A stretch of DNA of 11,686 bases from Colimorpha sp045639845 (GTDB lineage Bacteria; Bacteroidota; Bacteroidia; Bacteroidales; P3): NCBI GenBank assembly GCA_045639845.1, contig JAZUDW010000064.1, forward strand, positions 1 through 11,686. Direction: 5' to 3'. Position numbers and translations under genes: made by a program. Position 1 is the stretch's first letter; each line of letters opens with the position of its first letter. Below, in pieces: positions 6,782-11,686 of this stretch. Below the pieces are notes generated by a model. The model did not search any database, was not told the DNA's origin, and saw only the letters and a list, made by a program, of their open reading frames with translations.

Positions 6782-7714
6782 ATGAATAACGGCGATAACA
6801 TACTGAACAAAATCCAAAGGCTTTGGGATCAACAAAACCAAATCTTCGAACAAACGCCTTTCATTACGGAAGAAGATTTCCGTAAGATGATGGAACCTTC
6901 GTCGGACACCAAGTTTCATCAACGAATGGTACGTTGCCGCAAGCATCTTTGCTACACTATTGCAGCAACTATAATACTGACTGCGATCGTACTGACAATA
7001 AAGCGAATAGAGCATCCATTGTTGTCAATAATACTGTACACGAGCCTTGGCTTAGCGGGCATTGCAACCACATGGACGGGATATAAGCTATACCTGTATT
7101 ATAGGCTCGACAGCAATAGGATAAGACTTTCCAAAATGAGCCGTATGTCGCATAGACTAAAGCAGATGGAGGATATAGGACTGCCATCAATTGTATTGTT
7201 TCACTCGCCGGCATTCCGAACAGGAAGACACACTCTTTCAGTTCGTACGGCCACCGCCGCTGCCTGCATACTTTCCATCACAATATGCCTGTTATGGTAT
7301 CACAGAGGCAGCAGCATTCATGAGAGTGGCAACACCATGGCCATGATGAACGATAGCGACCAATCCAGTGCTCGGTATAAGCCCAATCCCAGCAGTGCTA
7401 CAATCAATAATAGCCGATTGTCCTACCCTAACCACACATCCATCGGCAACGCCCCTCCCCCTTCTCGCCAAGTTCCTATCGGAGACAACGACAGTTCCAC
7501 CCAGCAAAACCACACAGATCCCGCCTCGATAGTTACGAAACCACGCAGAACAACCATGTTGTCGGCAACATCGTTGGAAGATAGTTTTTATGACGACGAC
7601 ATTCCCGCAGACACTCATACGGCGTCGTTCATGCTGGTGCTATGCAATCAGGAAGAGTGTTCGGGGGATATATACAATAAATTATTTCAAGAAACCATCA
7701 ATGGATACTATTAA
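6782..7714 (+). CDS. Three-pass membrane protein, probable anti-sigma factor
   Basis: A 310-residue protein starting at the ATG at 6782 (MNNGDNILNKIQRLWDQQNQ). An upstream in-frame start at 6671 would overlap the sigma gene and adds no family sequence. Residues 1-50 are soluble and helical. Hydrophobic segments lie at about 57-73, 80-98 and 156-173, separated by a basic stretch (NRIRLSKMSRMSHRLKQ). Residues 175-310 are polar, rich in Ser, Asn, Pro and Asp, probably disordered. The layout, with a short N-terminal (DNI-L-Q-LW) segment before the first membrane helix directly after an ECF sigma gene, is typical of Bacteroidota sigma-linked membrane proteins. I infer that the N-terminus binds the sigma factor in the cytoplasm; no zinc-binding anti-sigma motif is present. 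The stop codon lies inside the inverted-repeat element that follows. Confidence 0.7.
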   Translation: MNNGDNILNKIQRLWDQQNQIFEQTPFITEEDFRKMMEPSSDTKFHQRMVRCRKHLCYTIAATIILTAIVLTIKRIEHPLLSIILYTSLGLAGIATTWTGYKLYLYYRLDSNRIRLSKMSRMSHRLKQMEDIGLPSIVLFHSPAFRTGRHTLSVRTATAAACILSITICLLWYHRGSSIHESGNTMAMMNDSDQSSARYKPNPSSATINNSRLSYPNHTSIGNAPPPSRQVPIGDNDSSTQQNHTDPASIVTKPRRTTMLSATSLEDSFYDDDIPADTHTASFMLVLCNQEECSGDIYNKLFQETINGYY

Positions 7715-7895
7715 GGTAACTTCTAAAAATCAATAAATCTTTCAATGATTATCTTCTGTATTATCGGACCCTCGCTTGCATCTTCCCTCCTAAGGCTTTG
7801 GGGAGTAGCTCGCTACAGACCTGCATCCTTAGAAAGAAATCTGCTTCGCGATAGCCTCGAAACCATCAGAAGCTAATGATTAGAAGTCACCTTAA
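7711..7895. mobile_element. MITE-like inverted-repeat element, about 185 bp
   Basis: The left end reads TTAAGGTAACTTCTAA (7711-7726). The right end, read on the - strand from 7895, is TTAAGGTGACTTCTAA: one mismatch in 16, with ATCA shared just inside at slightly different offsets. The interior has no open frame. It is rich in pairing segments: CTAAGG at 7790 with CCTTAG at 7827, enclosing GTAG/CTAC around a CTCG tetraloop at 7805-7816. Both ends carry TTAA, which could be a target duplication or part of the repeats. The size, terminal repeats and lack of coding fit a miniature element; a structured RNA is the alternative. The rest of the gap to 8092 has only the dyad TGCAATGAATTGCA at 7967-7980. 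Confidence 0.5.
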
Positions 7896-8092
7896 TTTTT
7901 TCAGTCATGCAATACGTCAGCTTCCCACAAATAGCAACCCCTTTCACAGACTCCCATACTATACGGTGCAATGAATTGCAAATCGATTGTCAACCATGCC
8001 GAACCACAATGTGATCAAGGTATATTCATTTCTCTTTTTGTTGTTAAAAAAACAAGCAAACGAATAAATAACATTTTGAAATATCGCCCATC

Positions 8093-8626
8093 ATGAAATC
8101 ATTCAAGATAATATTGTGCTTTATTCTTCTCGCCCCATGGGGTACAGTTCATGGACAGAAGCACATCTACGACCGCTATGCACCATACAAAGACTTAGAC
8201 GTTGCCTACATAGAAAACCTACCAATAGACAGTGCCAACAGTATAAATGCCACATTCATCATTGCCAAAGACAGCATTGCATGGGAGCGAACAACCTCAG
8301 CTTTCCACCTCCCATCCGCTATCGCTCTAACCACACACATATCCACATTGCTCGACACCATCAACACGCACACTGTCTCTGGCTTCGAAAACGGCTTCCA
8401 ATATTCAATATCACTCGATCCGCTATCTGTTAGGAGAAATTATGTCGTCTCACTGTTGGTAGATAAAGAAAATCCAGAGATACCCGTCAAAACGTACAAC
8501 GAAAACAGCTACTTCATGCTGGTAAACTATAAGCGTTGCGCTATCATCATTTGTAGTTTCTCTTCGCAAAGGCAGTTAGAGGTTCTCACTTCCTACCTGC
8601 TGAGCCAAGCCTTACAACAGAAATAG
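8093..8626 (+). CDS. Small secreted protein linked to the sigma module
   Basis: A 177-residue protein with a signal peptide, MKSFKIILCFILLAPWGTVH-G, probably cut before QKHIYD, and no lipobox cysteine, so the mature protein (about 156 residues) should be periplasmic or exported. The mature start (IYDRYAPYKDLDVAYIENLP) and the hydrophobic end (YFMLVNYKRCAIIICSF) loosely recall DUF4252-type proteins, which in Bacteroidota are often encoded after an ECF sigma factor and its membrane partner; this is inference from memory and weak similarity. It lies on the same strand as the sigma and membrane-protein genes but 378 bp from the latter, with the inverted-repeat element between, so co-transcription is uncertain. 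A strong terminator follows. Confidence 0.75.
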   Translation: MKSFKIILCFILLAPWGTVHGQKHIYDRYAPYKDLDVAYIENLPIDSANSINATFIIAKDSIAWERTTSAFHLPSAIALTTHISTLLDTINTHTVSGFENGFQYSISLDPLSVRRNYVVSLLVDKENPEIPVKTYNENSYFMLVNYKRCAIIICSFSSQRQLEVLTSYLLSQALQQK

Positions 8627-8717
8627 GTAGCAGAGTCATGTCGGCTCACACAGAAAAGAAGGGCAAAGACAGTGTTGAAGTCAGATACATACACTATTCT
8701 TTTACACCACCATATAA

Positions 8718-8768
8718 ACAAAACGAGGAGCCCTGCTGGTATATAACCAACGAAGCTCCTCGTTTTGT
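8718..8768. terminator. Bidirectional terminator between convergent genes
   Basis: Perfect 14-bp inverted repeat: ACAAAACGAGGAGC at 8718-8731 and GCTCCTCGTTTTGT at 8755-8768. The 23-nt loop can itself pair TGGT with ACCA. TTTT lies in the stem on both strands. It separates the secreted-protein gene (+) from the acidic lipoprotein gene (-). Confidence 0.85.
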
Positions 8769-8790
8769 ATTGGAATAAGAACGGCCGAAT

Positions 8791-9240
8791 TTAATCGTCT
8801 ATCTCATCCATCAAATTGTCGAGGTCGTCCACCACATCATCAATACCCTCCAGAAGACTATTCTCAAGTCCATCCAAGTCGAGTCCGGCATCGAGACTTT
8901 GTCCAATGCCTTCCATAAAAGCATCGAGGCCTTCCAATGCCTCGTTGGCGGAATTGAGACTGTTGGAGATAGAATAGCGAACCACCAACCCAGCAAATTG
9001 GCCAGAGAGATTGGCTATGCGGTTTCTATCGTCGGGGTTAAGGTCGCGGTTGTTGAGGTCGTTGAGTATGTCCTCGAAAGCCTGCATCTGATTTTCCCAT
9101 TGCTGCGGAGTGTAGCTGTCGCCATTCTCCTGAGCTTCGGAGGTGATTGTCTCCAACTGCTTAATATCGTTTTCCACAGGGTCGCAAGCCACCATAAACA
9201 TCATGGCTGCGGCGACAAGAATAAGATGTAATTTTTTCAT
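8791..9240 (-). CDS. Lipoprotein with an acidic C-terminus
   Basis: A 149-residue protein from the ATG at 9240; the open frame extends 108 bases further upstream but only the MKKLHLILVAAAMMFMVAC start gives a proper leader. Cys19 is the lipobox cysteine. The mature part begins DPVENDIKQLETI and continues with helical sequence (SYTPQQWENQMQAFEDILND, LNPDDRNRIANLSGQFAGLV). It ends in an Asp/Leu-rich tail of about 45 residues (GLDLDGLENSLLEGIDDVVD then more acidic residues). The middle recalls a Bacteroidales lipoprotein family that I know as DUF6565, not verified. Function is unknown. It lies 114 nt after the DUF58 gene on the same strand and may be read from its transcript. Confidence 0.8.
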   Translation of the reverse strand: MKKLHLILVAAAMMFMVACDPVENDIKQLETITSEAQENGDSYTPQQWENQMQAFEDILNDLNNRDLNPDDRNRIANLSGQFAGLVVRYSISNSLNSANEALEGLDAFMEGIGQSLDAGLDLDGLENSLLEGIDDVVDDLDNLMDEIDD

Positions 9241-9263
9241 AAAATGTTTTTTTTTTGATCTGA

Positions 9264-9359
9264 GAACAGTGAACAGTAATCTGACAAATGTCTTTTTGGG
9301 GGTAGAGACGAAAGTCAGCGACCTGATTGGTAAACAATCACTAATCAATATGAATCAAT
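9264..9359. repeat. Short 7-bp-period repeats between DUF58 and lipoprotein genes
   Basis: GAACAGT occurs twice head to tail at 9264-9277. AATCACT and AATCAAT lie head to tail at 9336-9349, with another AATCAAT at 9353-9359 reaching into the DUF58 stop codon region. A small hairpin TGATTG/CAATCA is at 9324-9340, and the dyad GACAAATGTC at 9283-9292. The period matches the larger heptad arrays near 11154-11278. Confidence 0.5.
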
Positions 9360-10281
9360 GATGCTTGCTTCGCTTGAGCATGAAAGGAAGCATCACTTGT
9401 TCGAATCCCAATGCCACATCCACAGGTATGTAGTCAATCCCATACTGGATAGCGTGGTGTTTTATAGCCTCCATCTGGCGCTCCATCGTCTCGCGGTAGT
9501 TCTGGGCTATCTCGCTGGGGAAAGCTTTCACCTTGGCATCCGTCTCCATGTCGATGAAATAGACCGGTTTGTTGCCAAACTCGAGCTTCAGCTCCTTGGC
9601 TTGATGATAGGTATGGAAGAGCAGCACCTCGTGCTTGCAGTGGCGCAGATGGCGCAATGCGTCGAATAGGGCCTCATGCTGGTCGGCATTCACGAAGGCA
9701 TCGGTAAACAGCACCACCATCGAACGTCGGTGCATCTTTTCGGCCAGCAGATGGATATTGTCGGCTATGGAGGTAGTGCGACGCTCCATCTTGTCGGCGT
9801 TTACTGGTTGCAGCAGTTGTTGCAGCAATTGATACAGATAGCGTTGGTGCATCGTGTTTGATCGCACTTCGGTCTGCAAATCTATCTGTTTGGAAAACAA
9901 GGTGAGGCCGAAGGCGTCGCGCTGACGCACCAGCAACTCCACCAAGGCGGCGGCAGCATATACGGCAAATGTCAGCTTGTTGGGCTGCTGCAGGTTGCCC
10001 TGTCCCTCTAAGGGGAAGAGCATCGACGAGGAGTGGTCTATGAGCAACATGCAGCGCAGGTTGGTCTCTTCCTCGAAACGCTTCACAAAGAGCTTGTCGG
10101 TGCGGCCATAAAGTTTCCAGTCGATGTTGCGCGTCGATTCGCCGCTGTTGTAGAGACGATGCTCGGCGAACTCGACCGAGAAGCCGTGAAACGGGCTCTT
10201 ATGTAATCCCGTAATAAAGCCCTCGACCACTTGCCTGGCAAAGAAGTCGAGGGTCTTGTATTTTTCTATCTCGCGAAACAA
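9355..10281 (-). CDS. DUF58 / von Willebrand factor A-type protein, probable TTG start
   Basis: A 308-residue DUF58 family protein. The N-terminal part holds the family hallmark RNIDWKLYGRTDKLFVKRFE (51-70), preceded by SPFHGFSVEFAEHRLYNSGE (29-48). A vWA-type fold follows with the metal-site motif D-H-S-S-S at 82-86 (DxSxS) and a later VVLFTDAF. No membrane segment is present, so it is probably cytoplasmic. In many bacteria DUF58 genes stand beside moxR AAA+ ATPases; none is in this window. The best start is TTG at 10281, 14 bp after the thioredoxin stop codon; no ATG occurs before the conserved region and upstream codons run back into trxA. The role is unknown, and a chaperone-like or assembly function is only suggested by the family. 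Confidence 0.85.
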   Translation of the reverse strand: MFREIEKYKTLDFFARQVVEGFITGLHKSPFHGFSVEFAEHRLYNSGESTRNIDWKLYGRTDKLFVKRFEEETNLRCMLLIDHSSSMLFPLEGQGNLQQPNKLTFAVYAAAALVELLVRQRDAFGLTLFSKQIDLQTEVRSNTMHQRYLYQLLQQLLQPVNADKMERRTTSIADNIHLLAEKMHRRSMVVLFTDAFVNADQHEALFDALRHLRHCKHEVLLFHTYHQAKELKLEFGNKPVYFIDMETDAKVKAFPSEIAQNYRETMERQMEAIKHHAIQYGIDYIPVDVALGFEQVMLPFMLKRSKHH

Positions 10282-10295
10282 TGCACGAAAAGGTA

Positions 10296-10610
10296 TTAGA
10301 GCAGCGCTTTCAGTTTATCCTCGAAATTAGCTTTCGAACCGGAGCCCACATGCTTGTCTTTCACTTCGCCGTTCTTGATATAGAGCACGGTAGGCACGTT
10401 GCGTACGCGATAGCGACCGGTGATACCAGGAGCCTCGTCGGCATCCACTTTACCCACGATAGCGCGGCCTTCGTATTCGGCTGCGAGCTCTTCAATGATG
10501 GGGGCAATCTGCTTGCAGGGACCACACCAAGTGGCTCCGATGTCGAGAAGAACGGGGAGATCAGTCTTGATGATTTCTTCGAAATTGTTATCGTTAACTT
10601 CTAATGCCAT
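10296..10610 (-). CDS. trxA: Thioredoxin
   Basis: A 104-residue protein of normal thioredoxin length. It reduces disulfides in cytoplasmic proteins, being recycled by thioredoxin reductase. The active site WCGPC is at 28-32, the buried Asp at 23 (LLDIGATWCGPCK), and the cis-proline at Pro73 in NVPTVLYIKNGE. The residue matching the well-conserved Trp28 of E. coli thioredoxin is Gly25 here, a small departure. No signal peptide is present. The ATG at 10610 is the clear start. A Bacteroides-type -7 element lies 41 nt upstream. The DUF58 gene follows after 14 bp, so the two are probably co-transcribed. Confidence 0.96.
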   Translation of the reverse strand: MALEVNDNNFEEIIKTDLPVLLDIGATWCGPCKQIAPIIEELAAEYEGRAIVGKVDADEAPGITGRYRVRNVPTVLYIKNGEVKDKHVGSGSKANFEDKLKALL

Positions 10611-10650
10611 AATATTTTATATGTTTTAAGGGTTTGACATAAACTTTTTG

Positions 10651-10658
10651 CAAAGATA
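10651..10658 (-). promoter_or_regulatory. Candidate -7 promoter element of trxA
   Basis: On the - strand TATCTTTG matches TAnnTTTG, 41 nt before the trxA ATG, the same octamer seen before the Xre regulator gene. No TTTG at the -33 distance; an A-rich stretch (AAAAAAAA) lies upstream instead. Confidence 0.5.
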
Positions 10659-10767
10659 CACTTTTTTTTCATACCTCGTGCTTTTTTCTTCTTTGCATCC
10701 ACTTGCAAGCGCTCAAACATACATCTTCTCATCGATGTTTTCGTCATTCTATTACAGAAGATTGGTC

Positions 10768-10834
10768 GACGCCGACGGCATCGTAATATTAACGACGAAT
10801 TTATGATAAATGAATGGAAATTAATGTTTTCACT
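10768..10834. repeat. 67-bp direct repeat, copy A
   Basis: Begins GACGCCGACGGCATC and ends TTTTCACT. It aligns without gaps to copy B at 10930-10996, with 9 differences in 67 bases. The first 15 bases are a near-palindrome. It is in non-coding DNA upstream of trxA. Confidence 0.85.
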
Positions 10835-10929
10835 TCACATTATTTGCCATTAATGGTACGTTAATCTTTCAATAATTTTTTTTCGTTTTTGTAAACGTAA
10901 ACTGGACGCGAATTATCATAAATTAGTTC

Positions 10930-10996
10930 GATGCCGTCGGCATCGTTATAATAACCACGAAATCATGATAAATAAATGGAAATTAATATTTTCACT
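10930..10996. repeat. 67-bp direct repeat, copy B
   Basis: Same length and orientation as copy A, 162 bp away start to start. Its first 15 bases, GATGCCGTCGGCATC, form a perfect palindrome with 7-bp arms around a central T; the rest is AT-rich (ATGATAAATAAATGG). A shorter related piece (CGAAATTTTCATAAATCAC) follows at about 10999. Confidence 0.85.
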
Positions 10997-11044
10997 ACGA
11001 AATTTTCATAAATCACTTATCGCTTCATGGGTCTTCCGATAAGG

Positions 11045-11278
11045 GACATTTGTCGGATCACCGATCACTGGTGATGATTATGCCGCTATCGTGGTTGCGT
11101 CTGTTCTCCGACCTAGAGACGACGGCATATCGACGGCATGGTAGAAACAAAAGTGTCATTTGTCATTTGTCATTTTCATTTGCATAGCACTTTTCCGATC
11201 ACTGATCACCCTCAAAAAGGACATTTGTCGGATCACTGATCACCGATCATCAAGCACCAATCACCAATCACTGATCAC
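11045..11278. repeat. Cluster of 7-bp-period tandem repeats with GACATTTGTC dyads
   Basis: Seven consecutive 7-mers fill 11230-11278, with consensus NRATCAC (for example GGATCAC, TGATCAC, CAATCAC). Shorter runs lie at 11055-11068 and 11196-11209. A different heptamer, TGTCATT, is repeated three times exactly at 11154-11174. Two of the ATCAC runs are directly preceded by GACATTTGTC (11045-11054 and 11220-11229), so the two blocks are diverged copies of one another. The motif CGACGGCAT occurs twice at about 11120-11138. No gene is seen in 10611-11354. Confidence 0.8.
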
Positions 11279-11285
11279 AAAAAAA

Positions 11286-11319
11286 ATGGTATATACACCA
11301 TATAAGATGTATATACCAT
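11286..11319 (-). terminator. Terminator of the etfA transcript
   Basis: Perfect 12-bp stem ATGGTATATACA (11286-11297) / TGTATATACCAT (11308-11319) with a 10-nt loop. On the - strand it is followed by eight Ts, the form of an intrinsic terminator, 36 nt after the etfA stop codon. Confidence 0.8.
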
Positions 11320-11342
11320 AAAATAAACATGAAGATAAAAAA

Positions 11343-11356
11343 AGTCCTATGGGACT
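11343..11356 (-). terminator. Short hairpin at the etfA stop codon
   Basis: Stem AGTCC/GGACT (11343-11347 with 11352-11356), loop TATG, followed on the - strand by a T-run. It overlaps the stop codon and may act as a first terminator before the stronger one at 11286-11319. Confidence 0.4.
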
Positions 11357-11686
11357 ATTTTTGCATTTCTTTGAGGCGCTGGGTGAGCATGGGGACGATC
11401 TTGTGGAGATCGCCAACGATGCCGAGGTCGGCAACGCTGAAGATGGGAGCAAACTTATCTTTGTTGATAGCGATGATGTATTCGCTTTCTTCCATACCTG
11501 CGAGGTGCTGGATGGCACCGCTGATGCCGCAAGCCATATAGAGGGCAGGACGAACGGTCTTACCGGTCTGACCTACCTGACGGCTCTGCTCCATCACGCC
11601 AGCATCGACCATAGCACGCGACGAGGATACTTCGCCACCGAGCTCTTTGGCCAGTGCTTCGAGTTTGTCGAAACCTTCTTTGTTGG
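11355..11686 (-). CDS. etfA: Electron transfer flavoprotein alpha subunit, C-terminal part
   Basis: The frame is open to the window's right edge, so the start lies beyond it; 109 residues are visible, about a third of the usual 320-340. It is the FAD-binding C-terminal domain: SSSRAMVDAG, then the signature SRQVGQTGKTVRPALYMACG, ISGAIQHLAGM, SEYIIAINKDKFAPIFSVAD, and the ending GIVGDLHKIVPMLTQRLKEM. EtfA pairs with EtfB in the cytoplasm and passes electrons between flavin dehydrogenases (such as acyl-CoA dehydrogenases) and their partners. The gene is last in its transcript here, since terminators follow at once; etfB would be expected upstream, outside the window. Confidence 0.95.
   Translation of the reverse strand, partial: NKEGFDKLEALAKELGGEVSSSRAMVDAGVMEQSRQVGQTGKTVRPALYMACGISGAIQHLAGMEESEYIIAINKDKFAPIFSVADLGIVGDLHKIVPMLTQRLKEMQK

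Noticed and set aside
7907..8014. 35-codon open frame between the inverted-repeat element and the secreted-protein gene
   Set aside because: No leader, domain or conserved motif; length is within chance expectation.
9396..9412. GTTCGAATCCC, resembling a tRNA T-loop
   Set aside because: It lies inside the DUF58 coding sequence (codons for part of GFEQVM), with no acceptor stem, anticodon arm or CCA nearby.
10281..10604. 107-codon open frame on the + strand
   Set aside because: It is the antisense shadow of trxA, whose WCGPC and cis-Pro motifs are clear on the - strand.
10930..11278. CRISPR array
   Set aside because: Repeats are only 7 bp or two 67-bp copies; there is no regular repeat-spacer pattern and no cas gene.

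Overview
The window looks like a chromosomal segment from a member of the Bacteroidota, most likely order Bacteroidales and Prevotella-like. The evidence is indirect but consistent: many lipoproteins with a short hydrophobic leader ending in Cys, candidate promoters of the Bacteroides type (-7 element TAnnTTTG) rather than -35/-10 boxes, few Shine-Dalgarno sequences, an Xre regulator of a type common in this phylum, and a yqgF-def-TPR gene order familiar from it. No rRNA, tRNA, CRISPR array or transposase gene was seen.

Left part (1-2673): the 3' end of a Nudix hydrolase gene on the + strand faces a - strand operon of yqgF/ruvX, peptide deformylase (def) and a TPR lipoprotein. The two sides share a hairpin terminator. 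Middle left (2674-5440): a - strand Xre-type regulator with a very long low-complexity linker, then about 1.7 kb of AT-rich, gene-poor DNA. This stretch holds a cluster of TACAnnTGTA dyads, one tiny 42-residue lipoprotein gene with a strong terminator, and a 23-bp tandem repeat.

Middle right (5441-8790, + strand): a lipoprotein of unknown function, then a module formed by an ECF-type sigma factor, a three-pass membrane protein that is probably its anti-sigma partner, and a small secreted protein. The last two are separated by a 185-bp inverted-repeat (MITE-like) element that overlaps the stop codon of the membrane protein. A 13-bp inverted repeat followed by nine Ts lies before the sigma gene.

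Right part (8791-11686, - strand): thioredoxin, then a DUF58/vWA protein (probably TTG start, 14 bp downstream), then a lipoprotein with an acidic C-terminus. Next come about 740 bp of non-coding DNA packed with repeats (two 67-bp copies with a GATGCCGTCGGCATC-type palindrome, and several 7-bp-period tandem repeats), and finally the C-terminal third of electron transfer flavoprotein alpha subunit (etfA), followed by its terminators.

The housekeeping genes (yqgF, def, trxA, etfA) are ordinary. The accessory interest lies in the Xre regulator with its dyad cluster, the sigma/membrane protein/secreted protein module with its embedded inverted-repeat element, and the repeat-rich intergenic DNA beside trxA. 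I did not find clear proof of a wholly new system.
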